Part shown: positions 22,301 to 30,000 of the stretch, piece by piece
Layout: every line of letters starts with the position of its first letter
Numbering within the stretch: the first letter of the stretch is position 1
Origin: 2-12-FULL-35-15 sp036386835
Lineage (GTDB): Bacteria > Bacteroidota > Bacteroidia > 2-12-FULL-35-15
Reading direction: 5' to 3'
Length of the DNA: 64,000 nucleotides
Assembly (NCBI GenBank): GCA_036386835.1
Contig: DASVUX010000041.1
Span: 169,617 to 233,616 of the forward strand
The notes under the pieces: model-generated
What the model was told of the DNA's origin: nothing
What the model saw: only the letters and a program-made list of their open reading frames with translations
Database searches by the model: none
Program-made: the position numbers and the translations under genes

Positions 22301-25300
22301 TTAACCGAACCGACTGCAATTACAATATCAGAAACCCATATCAATGCAAATTGCAACCAATCGAACGGAAGCGCAACTGCAAATGCTTCGGGTGGAACAG
22401 GTCCATACACTTATTCCTGGAGTACTTCCCCTGCTCAAACAACGGCAACCGCATCCGGACTCCCGGCAAATACTTATGTGGTAACTGTAACTGATTTCAA
22501 AGGATGTACGCAAACGCTCCCGGTAAATATCGGTGATCTTGCAGGACCAGTAGCGAGCATCATCAGCTCGACAAACGTTTCCTGCTATGGTTTATCAAAT
22601 GGAAGCGCAACTGCCGGAATAACAGGCGGTACAGTTCCTTATACTTTCCTCTGGTCCAATGCCCAGACCTTGCCGAGCGCAACAAACCTCGTTGCAGGAA
22701 CATATACAATGAATGCAACGGATGCAACCGGTTGTGCCACTTCAATTTCTGTAACGATTACAGAACCGGCATTGCTGGATGCGAGTGTTGTTGTTACGAA
22801 CCCTTCATGCAACAATGCATGTGACGGCAACTTTATTTCAACGGCATTTGGCGGCACCGCACCTTACACCTATTTATGGAATCCGGGAGGAGCAAATACA
22901 TCCAGTGTGACCGGTCTTTGTGCGGGTTCGTACACGCTGCAGGTAACCGATGCGCAGAATTGTGTCGCTCTTGAACCTGTTGCATTATTTGACCCTCCTG
23001 CAGTATCGGCAACAATCACAACAGTCAATGTAACCTGTAACGGTCTCTGCAACGGAAGCGCAACTGCCAACCCGGGTGCAGGAACAGGACCATTCACCTA
23101 TTTATGGAGTGATGCAAATGCCCAGACAACACAAACGGCAACCGGGCTTTGTTCCGGAACTTATACTGTTACTGTTACGGATGCCAACGGATGTTCTGTT
23201 ACAGCGGTTGCAAATATCACTTCACCCGGTGTGATGATGGCATCTGTTGTTGCTTTCGGAAATGTTTCCTGTTTTGGTGCATGTGACGGTTATGCCCAGG
23301 CTACGGTCAGCGGAGGTTCAGCGCCATACCTGTACAACTGGATGCCAGGAGGAACAGCCGGCCCATCGGTAAACAACCTTTGTGCATCGACCTATACCGT
23401 AACTGTTACAGATGTTAACGGATGTACCGCAAGTACAAACGTTACTATCGTACAGCCTAATGCACTTATCGCAACCATAACAAACACTGATGTTACCTGC
23501 TACAATGCATGCGATGCCCAGGCAACCGCAGTATATACAGGTGGTACAGGCCCTTATACTTTCATCTGGACACCTTCATTGCAAACAACCCCTACAGCGG
23601 CAGGACTATGTGCCGGAGTTCACGATCTTGCTGTAACGGATTCAATGGGATGTACCGCTTTTGCATCCGTTGTAATAACACAACCAACCATTCTTGCCGT
23701 TTCAACAACCACAACAAACTCTGATTGCGGAAACGCAAACGGGTCTGCATGTGCGGCAATTATAGGCGGATCACCACCGTTTATATATGCATGGAACGAT
23801 CCTTCGACACAGGCAACAAGCTGTGCAACAGGATTAAATGCAGGTGCGTATACCATTTCAATCACAGATTCACATGGCTGCAGCATAACAAATGTTGCGA
23901 ACGTGAATGACAACAACGCTCCTGTTGTAACCATACCAGTCAGCTCGGATGTTACTTGTTTTGGCGCTGCCAATGGAAGTGCACAAGGGAATATCACCGG
24001 GGGGGTCGTTCCTTATACTATTAACTGGTCACCGGGGAACATGAACACGATGTTTGTTAATTCCCTTTCAGGTGGAATTTATTCGATGGTAGTGACCGAC
24101 TCCGTTGGCTGTACAGGTTCTGCATCAGTAACAATTGATGAGCCCACACTACTTGTCAGTGCAATCACGGCATCTGCTGATGTAAGCTGCAACCTGGGAT
24201 GTGACGGATCAGCAACGGTTCTTGGCGGGGGAGGCACAGCGCCTTATACCTACCTGTGGAATGACGGAACCCTGCAAACAACACAAACAGCGACCGGCTT
24301 ATGTGCCCAATCCTATTCGGTAACCGTAACTGATGCAAACGGCTGCTCTTCCATGAGCAATGTTACTATTGATCAGCCGACACCAATTGTGGTTTCACTG
24401 GTATCATCTACTAATGTTTCATGTAACGGAGGCAGCGATGGAATGATCAACATTTCTGTAGCAGGCGGAACCCCTGGCTATACCTATACATGGACTCCAT
24501 CAGTAGGAGCTGGTACAATGGTAACCAACCTGGCTGCTGGAAGTTATAGTGTTCTTGTTACTGATGCAAATGGCTGTTCCAAAACTGAGATTTTCACTAT
24601 AACGGAACCGGCAATAATTGCTTTAACAACAACGGCTACATCAAGCACCTGTGGCAATGCAGATGGAATGAGTACAGTAACCGTAACCGGAGGCACTGCA
24701 CCTTATCTATATTCATGGACACCAGGCAACGTAACAACACCACTTATCAATAACGTGGTTGCAGGAGTTTACCTGATTACCGTAACCGATGAAAACGGAT
24801 GTGTGGCTACTGCCACCTCAACCATTACGGATATAGCTGCACCTACATTTACATATACTACCGTTCAGCCATTGTGTAATGGAACACCAACCGGATCGGC
24901 CACTGTGATACCATCGGGAGGTGTACCGTTATATACTTACCAATGGTCAGGCACGGGAGCACAAACTTCGCAGACCGCTACCGCGCTGTCAGCTGGCACG
25001 TATACCGTAACGATATCCGATGCGAACCATTGTACGGCTACCGGGTTAGTTGTGATAAATCAGCCAGACACGCTGGAGATTGCGGTTATGCTTACGAATG
25101 ATACTATTTGTATCGGGCAGCCGACTCAGCTGTTTGCTGTTGGATACGGAGGAACTTTACCTTACCAGTCTTATACCTGGGTTCCTTCCTCAATCACAGG
25201 ATCCGGGCCGATAGTAGTTAGTCCTGCTGCAACAACCAGTTACCAGGCGTATGTTACTGATGCTAACGGCTGTATCTCCTTGCCTGTACCCGCTACCATG

Positions 25301-26356
25301 CTTTACGTAAATCCGCAGATCACTGTAAATGCAACGGATGAGTCGGTGTGCAGCGGTGATTCAGTGCTGATATCCGCGGTCGCATCCGGAGGCACGGGAG
25401 GGCCGTATGTTTATACCTGGAGCAACGGGATCAATACTGCTTCGCAGTTTGTAACCCCTTCAGCCGGACCCACTTCTATTGATTATACAGTCACTGCAAA
25501 TGATATAATGTGTTCACAGCCCGTTACAGACGTTTCCACAGTCACTGTAAATCCACTTGCCGTTGGTTTTATGTCGGCTCCTGTAACATCTGGCTGCGAG
25601 GACCTGGCTGTTAATTTCTCCGGTCTGAGTGATATTGGCGTTTCCTATGACTGGAATTTCGGGGACGGAACACCGTCAGATACAGGAACTACAGCTACAC
25701 ATATTTATGAAACTGATGGTCTTTTTGATGTGACAATGACTGTTACAACAGCTCTCGGATGTATTTCAACTGTAACCAATCCGGGGTATGTGTTTGTAAA
25801 ACCTGCACCTGTTGCCGGATTTACATCCTCCCCGATTGGCGCAACCACAACATCACCGCTGGTAAACTTTACTGACCAGTCATTAGGCGCAGATAGCTGG
25901 CACTGGGATTTCATCTATACAGAACCGGTAACAGGCTTCTATACTGATACTTTGCAGAATACATCATTCTCATATCCCGATTCAGGCACATACGTTGTTC
26001 AGCAGATCGTATATAATTCATTCCAGTGTTCCGATACTGCATATAATCATGTAGAGATCCTGCCGGAATATGTTATTTATGTTCCGAATGCATTCACACC
26101 AAATAACCGGGATGGAGTAAATGATGTTTTCATACCTAAAGGTGTTGGGATTGATCCTGCCAATTACGAGTTTTCAATTTTTGACAGGTGGGGAAACCAG
26201 ATCTTTAAGACCACAGATGTTAACCAGGGATGGGATGGAAAAGCAAATGGCGGAAGCAAAATAGCTCAGACGGATGTATATGTCTGGAAAATCAGAACAA
26301 AAGATGTCCGCGGAGAGGATCACAGCTACGTTGGCCATGTCACAATTGTAAAATAA
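13400..26356 (+). CDS. Giant SprB-repeat surface adhesin 2 with T9SS type B (CHU_C) sorting domain
   Basis: A 4318-residue secreted protein, the largest in the window. Signal peptide 1-18 (MRKLLLLLFVTVTTVNAQ); CUB-like domain ~25-130; Pro-rich linker; pre-peptidase-like domain ~140-310; Ig-like and PKD-like modules to ~635; about 42 SprB repeats ~636-3893 (25 class A units of 78 residues, then the conserved 17-unit block); Ig-like modules; PKD (DWNFGDGTP); a second PKD-like module; CHU_C domain ~4223-4318 (VPNAFTPNNRDGVND, DRWGNQIF, GWDGKANGG). ATG 13400 was chosen over TTG 13382 because it begins a canonical signal peptide one base after the upstream stop. The C-terminal ~95 residues are nearly identical to adhesin 1. 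T9SS-dependent surface display is expected from the family. The adhesion target is unknown. Confidence 0.92.
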   Translation: MRKLLLLLFVTVTTVNAQNITMTNGTLNVCSGTLLDPGGTGNYANNTNVTQTICSNAGNCVSLSFNSFNLESGWDYLYVYNGSSTASPQVTGSPFTGTTIPSSITSTGGCLTIRFTSDGINVAAGFSATISCGTCPPPPVVASDCAQAANICSNASFSVDPNGFGAVNELPAGTVVNPSVNPVGPNSGCLLSGELNSTWMVINVASNGTLQFSIGSPSTGCLDWIMFPYTSSTCTSIQSNSIAPITCNWNGSCNGFTGMASPLPAGGIASNFQPPLNVTCGQQYLLCLSNFSSLSTSLPLNFFGSATVSCVIVSPTTVNSATICAGQSATLTANATGATSYSWTPATGLSATSGASVTASPAVTTTYTVTSTGSCGSSTATSTVTVNTVATLTVNSPTICAGQSATLTATPSTGGGTFSWAPGGATTASITVSPASTTTYTCTYTRSGCVGTATGTVTVNPVPVITAPANISVCAGTPISAQTFTSVPAGATIAWSNSNTLIGLAANGTASVPGFTATNSTTAPITGTVTVTPTLAGCVGTAITYTITVNPQPLSTYTQSPNQCLTGNTFNFTNTGSTGAGYVYGWSFAGGTPATSASNNATGVTFSTAGPHNISHTVTAPGGCTSTTTSTITIYPMPTGLTATTGPTTCGASNGTITITTGIGGTSPYTYSVNGGAFSGTLNYTGQTPGAHNIIVQDANGCQFPTAVTVGTSPGPTALAVTSVNATCGASNGIINIGAVTGGTAPFTYNVNNAGFNSATSYPGFAAGTYTVVVRDNNNCTFSTTVTVTNTPGPTAQAVTVVNATCGASNGIINIGATTGGTAAYTYNVNNAGFSASTSYTGFAAGTYTVIVKDANGCTFSTTATIINNPGPTAIARNIVNATCGAANGSITLGAVTGGTGPYTYNVNGAGFSSNTSYTGLAAGTYSVIVKDNNGCTFTTSATISNSSGPTALAVTSTNTTCGAANGTITIGATTGGTGPFTYSFNSSAFTSTTSYTALAAGTYSIVVKDASGCTFSTSITVNNTGGPTALAVTTINSNCGTASGTINIGAVTGGVAAYTYSVNGSAFTTSASYPSMAAGTYTVIVKDVNGCTFSTSATIANNPGPTALAVTTVSSTCGASNGVVNIGAVTGGTAAYTYSLNGGAFSATTSYTGLAAGTYTVVVRDANNCTFSTTATITNLPGPTALATTTTGATCGTANGTVTIGATTGGTPAYVYSFAGSAFTSTASYTGQAGGTYSVVVKDANGCTFTTSATVANSPGPTALATSVTNASCGASNGTITIGAVTGGTAAFTYSVNGGAFTATTSYTGFAAGTYSVVVKDANGCTFTTSATIANSSGPTALAVSSTPAACGSSTGTASIGAVTGGVAAFTYSFNGSPFTSTTTYNALASGTYPVVVKDANGCTYSTSVTVGSNSAPTALATTTTNSTCGSANGVINIGAVTGGVAPYTYSVNGSAFTTTLTYGSMAAGTYTVVVKDVNACTFSTTATIINSPGPTALAVSTVNSTCGATNGVINIGLVTGGSPAYTYSVNGSAFTATVSYPGFGSGTYTVIVRDANNCTFSTTATIANTPGPTALATTSVNSTCGAANGTINIGAATGGTPAYVYSFNGSAFSATATYTGLAAGTYTVVVKDASGCTFTVNPSVVNTPGPTALATTFTNPTCGNSNGTITIGATTGGTSAYTYSFNGGGFTSTTSYTGLTAGTYTIIVEDANGCQFTATRTITNVAGPTAQASSTTNAACGASTGSITVGATTGGTPPYTYSVNGSPFTTTTSYTALAANTYPVIVQDANGCQFTTSATVANSSGPTALVVNTTNAACGASTGTISIGATTGGLAPYSYSVNASPFTATTIYNGFAAGTYVVIVRDANGCTFSTNAVVNPTTGPTAITVSNTNATCGNANGTITLGSVTGGTTPYSYSVNGSGFTSTTAYTGFAAGTYNVTVQDANNCQFTTTTTITNIPGPTAVAITSTNTTCGTTNGAVVLGAVTGGTPAYTYSFAGSLFTATTTYNSLAAGTYAIIVKDNNGCTFTTSATLTNTPGPTALATTFTNPTCGNSNGTITIGATTGGTPAYTYSFNGGGFTSTVSYTGLTAGTYPVIVEDANGCQFTTSRVITNVPGPTALATSTTNASCGAANGTATIGAVTGGTAPYTYAFNGGAFGTTTSFTGLAANTYPVIVQDANGCQFTTSAVVTNSSGPTALAVTFTDATCGNANGTATIGTTTGGVLPLSYSFNGGAFSTTTNYTALAAGTYAVIVKDANGCTFTASVTISNIPGPTAAVVTPVNTTCGAANGSITIGTITGGTSPYTYSLNAGAFTATTSYTALVAGTYNIVIRDANNCTFTTTAAITDVPGPTAIALTITGSTCGNSNGSVALGAVTGGTPAYTYSFAGSLFTGTISYTGLAAGSYNIIVKDNNGCTYTTTANILNTPGPTALATTTNNSTCGNPNGTVNIGLTTGGTSPYMYSFNGGGFTSSTNYTGLAAGTYAVIVQDASGCTFTVNPVVSNTAGPTAQAVTVVNSTCGGANGAINIGPTTGGTPAYSYSVNGSPFTTTVSYPGLVANTYPVIVQDANGCQFTTSATITDLSGLTASITSQTNVSCNGGANGIVTVTASGSTLPYSYALGAGAFGGSGTFSGLIAGTYTVTAKDGNGCTMTVPVTITEPSVLTGVIASQTNISCFNGTNGAVTVTAAGGTSPSYTYSIDGGAFLSSPTFTGLSAGSHPVVIKDANGCTVTVPVAITQPTALTLTTSSTSATCTAANGSATVNAFGATPLYTYLWAPGGQSTPSATSIQAGNYSVLVTDFNGCTQTANVTVGSNPGGTATISSSTNITCTGANNGSATVSMGAGATPPFQYAWNPSSQTTVTASNLAPGSYMVTVTDGNGCIATASTIITQPTIITSTLNTGNISCNGGNNGSITINPTGGTPGYSYFWTPGGYTTQTIGSLTAGSYSCVVTDANGCTANASTTLTEPTAITISETHINANCNQSNGSATANASGGTGPYTYSWSTSPAQTTATASGLPANTYVVTVTDFKGCTQTLPVNIGDLAGPVASIISSTNVSCYGLSNGSATAGITGGTVPYTFLWSNAQTLPSATNLVAGTYTMNATDATGCATSISVTITEPALLDASVVVTNPSCNNACDGNFISTAFGGTAPYTYLWNPGGANTSSVTGLCAGSYTLQVTDAQNCVALEPVALFDPPAVSATITTVNVTCNGLCNGSATANPGAGTGPFTYLWSDANAQTTQTATGLCSGTYTVTVTDANGCSVTAVANITSPGVMMASVVAFGNVSCFGACDGYAQATVSGGSAPYLYNWMPGGTAGPSVNNLCASTYTVTVTDVNGCTASTNVTIVQPNALIATITNTDVTCYNACDAQATAVYTGGTGPYTFIWTPSLQTTPTAAGLCAGVHDLAVTDSMGCTAFASVVITQPTILAVSTTTTNSDCGNANGSACAAIIGGSPPFIYAWNDPSTQATSCATGLNAGAYTISITDSHGCSITNVANVNDNNAPVVTIPVSSDVTCFGAANGSAQGNITGGVVPYTINWSPGNMNTMFVNSLSGGIYSMVVTDSVGCTGSASVTIDEPTLLVSAITASADVSCNLGCDGSATVLGGGGTAPYTYLWNDGTLQTTQTATGLCAQSYSVTVTDANGCSSMSNVTIDQPTPIVVSLVSSTNVSCNGGSDGMINISVAGGTPGYTYTWTPSVGAGTMVTNLAAGSYSVLVTDANGCSKTEIFTITEPAIIALTTTATSSTCGNADGMSTVTVTGGTAPYLYSWTPGNVTTPLINNVVAGVYLITVTDENGCVATATSTITDIAAPTFTYTTVQPLCNGTPTGSATVIPSGGVPLYTYQWSGTGAQTSQTATALSAGTYTVTISDANHCTATGLVVINQPDTLEIAVMLTNDTICIGQPTQLFAVGYGGTLPYQSYTWVPSSITGSGPIVVSPAATTSYQAYVTDANGCISLPVPATMLYVNPQITVNATDESVCSGDSVLISAVASGGTGGPYVYTWSNGINTASQFVTPSAGPTSIDYTVTANDIMCSQPVTDVSTVTVNPLAVGFMSAPVTSGCEDLAVNFSGLSDIGVSYDWNFGDGTPSDTGTTATHIYETDGLFDVTMTVTTALGCISTVTNPGYVFVKPAPVAGFTSSPIGATTTSPLVNFTDQSLGADSWHWDFIYTEPVTGFYTDTLQNTSFSYPDSGTYVVQQIVYNSFQCSDTAYNHVEILPEYVIYVPNAFTPNNRDGVNDVFIPKGVGIDPANYEFSIFDRWGNQIFKTTDVNQGWDGKANGGSKIAQTDVYVWKIRTKDVRGEDHSYVGHVTIVK
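15306..21147 (+). repeat. SprB tandem array, class A, adhesin 2 (25 units, exact 234-bp period)
   Basis: Twenty-five consecutive 78-codon units. GPTA codons fall at about 15541, 15775, 16009 and 16243, and 25 x 234 bases accounts for the whole span, so no insertion or deletion has shifted the register. Each unit holds two Cys (TCGxSNG and DANGCTF). Codon use varies between neighbouring units. Confidence 0.88.
18361..20930 (+). repeat. Higher-order repeat of five SprB units (1170 bp)
   Basis: Within the class A array the units repeat in groups of five. FTNPTCGNSNGTITIGATTGG occurs at ~18370 and again 1170 bases later at ~19540. TPAYTYSFAGSLF occurs at ~19375 and ~20545, again 1170 apart, with a nearly identical DNA stretch of about 60 bases. 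A third, partial copy follows. Confidence 0.7.
21147..25080 (+). repeat. SprB conserved block, adhesin 2 (about 17 units)
   Basis: Begins DLSGLTASITSQTN and is colinear, unit by unit, with 7620-11555 and 32948-36880. Examples are units carrying SMGAGATPPF, ETHINANCN, CFGACDGYA, CYNACDAQATAVY and CNLGCDGSATV, each with an ordered counterpart in the other two proteins. Confidence 0.8.
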
Positions 26357-26375
26357 AAGATACCGTTTCTTAAAG

Positions 26376-26412
26376 AAGAGGGAGGCGAACGCCTCCTTTT
26401 TCTTTTTTATTT
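26376..26412 (+). terminator. Rho-independent terminator after adhesin 2
   Basis: GGAGGCG (26381-26387) pairs with CGCCTCC (26390-26396), followed by a T-rich tract. It lies about 25 bases after the adhesin stop codon. Confidence 0.85.
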
Positions 26413-26602
26413 ATCACCACCCACCTCATCAACCCCTTTTTCCCTGCTCCCAATGCGGTGTTGCCACCGATCAAACCGCGTTTTGAGCCATAGCCTTGAT
26501 CTTCAGGCAGATTAAATTTAAATTTTCTTTAACTTTAATGCAACCTTAATGAGGTTTTCCCCATCAATTAAGGCAGACAGAATATTTAACCTATAAAATT
26601 AA

Positions 26603-26998
26603 ATGAAAACATATTTCAGAACATTGCCATTAATCCCATTATTGGCGGTTTTTTTTATTTTTTTAACTTGTGGTACACTAAAAGCACAGGAAAAATATAA
26701 TCTTACATATATTGTCAAGGAGCAGGGTAGTATTTTAAATATTCAGCCTTACATACTTGCTTTGGATAAATCTGAATTAAATAACCATCGTTTAAGGACT
26801 CAACGTTCCATTATAACTTTCCAGGGCGGTTTAAAGATCGAATTGTTTTCTGCGGATGAAATCCAAAAAAACGGGCTTCCGGTATCACTTCCCGACTATC
26901 CTGAATCGTTTCCTGCCAACCGCCAGGAACCTGTTTTTGCCCTTGGTGCAAATGATTTTATAATTGAATATCATATAGCAGAACAAAAGCATCACTAA
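26603..26998 (+). CDS. Small secreted protein, partner of giant adhesin 3
   Basis: A 131-residue protein, family not recognised. The long signal peptide (~1-29, ending LKAQ) contains a Cys in LTCG, but the distance to the AQ end favours ordinary cleavage over lipidation. The mature part holds RSIITFQGGLKIELFSADEI (68-87), which aligns with RRVIKFSNSPVEVELFSAKEL of the small protein at 2972. Both then continue for 40-45 residues to a beta-like end (here FIIEYHI). It lies 52 bases upstream of giant adhesin 3 on the same strand, with no terminator between. It is therefore a paralogue of the 2972 protein in the same position relative to a paralogous adhesin. Function unknown; an accessory role for the adhesin is inferred. 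Confidence 0.7.
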   Translation: MKTYFRTLPLIPLLAVFFIFLTCGTLKAQEKYNLTYIVKEQGSILNIQPYILALDKSELNNHRLRTQRSIITFQGGLKIELFSADEIQKNGLPVSLPDYPESFPANRQEPVFALGANDFIIEYHIAEQKHH

Positions 26999-27050
26999 TC
27001 TTAAGTAATCCCCGAATTAATCACCGGCATTCCTGCCGAACAAAATATCC

Positions 27051-30000
27051 ATGAAAAAATCTATACTTCTGCTGTTTGCTTTTGTTTCTTTATTGAACAC
27101 GAATATGTTTGCCCAACCGGCCAACAACAATTGCAACCAGGCCCAAAGCCTGGGTTCCCTCCCTTCACCGGGTGCGTGTATCTCAGGAATTCAGAATGGA
27201 GCTGCGGTTACAGTTGCCGGTACTACTGTCGGTGCCACTGCTACCAATCCGGCTGTATCAATTTTAAATTGCCAGGGCGGTGCTGCTGACCAGGCTGCTC
27301 CTGCATTGGATGTATGGTATTCTTTTGTTGCCACAGGAACAACAGTTAACGTCAATATCACCCCTGGCTCACCTGCTCTTGCCGCACCAAATATTGGATT
27401 ATGGACAGGAAACTGTAATAACCTCCAGGCATATGGCTGCGGGATCGGGAATAATGCCGGAAACTTAAGTGCCTCCTTTACACAGATCACTGTCGGTCAA
27501 ACATATTATCTCCAGGTGAGCGGGAATAATGCAACTAGCGCTGGCAATTTCAATCTTTCAGTTGATAATGATACTGATTGTAATAATTGTTTAACGGTAT
27601 CTTCCCTTTCTGCAAGTCCTGCCCCAACCTACGGTGCATACACTCCCGGCCAGGTTGTTACTTTCTGTTATACCATTTCCAGCTGGACTATTCAAAACAC
27701 AAACTGGCTGCACGGTGTTCAGATTTCAATGGGTGCCGGATGGACAGGTGCTATAACCGGGGCAGTGCCGGCAAATACTGTTCAGAATAATCCGGGACCC
27801 GGATTTGATGGTGCATGGTACTTTTCTAATACCGGTTTAGGAACAGGATCAGGCCCCGGCTTTTATTTTGAAACTGTACAAAACGGAACAGATGCCTCCA
27901 ATAATTTTGGTGATAACGGAACCGGTGGATGGACATTTTGCTGGAACCTGACTGTGGATCCCGGCTGCTCACCGGGTTCAGACCTAAGTGTTACAATTAA
28001 CACAAGCGGTGACGGGGAAACCGGTTCATGGACCAGTGCAGGATGTGTGGGAGATCCTTCTTACATCTTTACTGCCCAGGGAGCATGTTGTCAGCCTACT
28101 GTTGCAAGCACCCCGACATGCTCAGGTGCTAATAACGGGACAGCTACTGCTACGCCTGTTGGCGCGGGCACGTTCACATATTCTTGGTCACCCGGCGGAC
28201 AAACAACTCAGACCGCTACAGGCCTTGCAGCCGGTACTTATACTGTAACTGTTACCAATACAGCAACCCTGTGCCCGAGTACCAATACAGTTACTGTACT
28301 TGCAAGTACGGCCCCTGTATCAAATGCAGGTGCCGATCTGTTATTATGTTCCGGAGTGTCAGGCACTATCGGTGCAGCATCTACTGCAGGATTAACTTAT
28401 TTATGGTCGCCCGCTACAGGCCTGAGCAGCAGCACAGCTTCCAATCCCACAGTAACGCTTACAAACAACACTGCAGCAAATACAACAACAACTTATACTG
28501 TCACAACTACTAATACTTCCACAACCTGTACCTCAACCGATATAGTTGTAGTAACAGTGAAACCCGTTCCTGTTGTTACCGTACCTGCAAATATCAGTCA
28601 GTGTGCAGGAACTGTTATTACAGCTCCTGCCTTTACAAGTACACCTTCGGGCGCTACATTCGCCTGGACCAATACCAATCCTTCAATCGGACTACCCGCA
28701 AACGGCACGGGAAGTCTTCCCTCATTCACCGGGACCAACACAGGCACAGCCCCTATTTCAGGTACGATCTCTGTAACCCCGACATTTAACGGATGTCCCG
28801 GGCTGCCTGTGACTTTTACCATTACAGTTAATCCGCAACCGGTTTCCACGTTTACGCAATCAGCAAATCAGTGTCTGACCGGGAATTCATTTACATTCAC
28901 AAATACGGCTCCTACAGGTGCTGGCTATACACAGTCCTGGAATTTTGGAGGAGGCGGAGCTTCTCCTTCGACTTCAACAGCTAATGCTGCCACCGTTACT
29001 TACACTGCGGCCGGAACCTACACCGTTACCCATACGGTTACGGCTGCCGGAGGCTGTACGTCAACAACAACAAGCTCTGTAACTATCTTCCCAACTCCAG
29101 TGGTTACCGTAACACCTTCTTTTGCAATTTGTGCCGGAGGAGGCACTCCCGGAAACCTGACTGCTGCCGGTGCTTCGACCTATGCCTGGGCCCCCTCAAC
29201 AGGGCTAAGTGCGGCAGCAGGTGCAACAGTTACCGCTAACCCGGCTGCTACTACCACTTATACTGTTACCGGCACTTCTGTGGATGGATGTACTGCAACT
29301 GCAACCGTTACTGTAACAGTAAACCCTATTCCTGTAATTACTTCTTCACCAATTACGATCTGCGCAGGGACTCCGGGATCCTTAACTGCAGGTGGGGCTT
29401 CGACATATTCATGGTCACCGGCTACAGGATTAAGCCCAACCACAGGATCTGCTGTTTCTGCAAATCCTCCTGCTACCACAACCTATACAGTTACAGGAAC
29501 TTCTGCTGCAGGATGTTCTGCGACTACTTCTGTGACAGTCACTGTTAATCCTATCCCGGTAACGGCCGTCACATCACCAACAATATGCCCGGGGCAAACG
29601 GCAACGTTAACTGCAAGCGGTGCAACTTCATATTCATGGACAGCAGGCTTAAGCGCAACAACCGGTGCGAGTGTTACGGGTTCACCGGCAACAACAACAA
29701 GTTATACTGTCACAGGAACTTCTCTGGGATGTTCAAGCACAGCGGTCGCCACGATCACTATAGGTGGTTCGATTGTACCAACAGTTAATTCACCTACCAT
29801 ATGTGCAGGCCAAACAGCAACATTAACGGCAAGCAATGCTACCACTTTCTCCTGGACTGCGGGCCTGAGTTCAACTTCAGGTGCAACCGTAACAGGCTCA
29901 CCAACGACAACAACAAGCTACACAGTTACAGGGACTGCGGGCGGATGCACCGGAACAGCTGTGGCGACAATCACTGTCAACCCACTGCCTGTAATCACTG

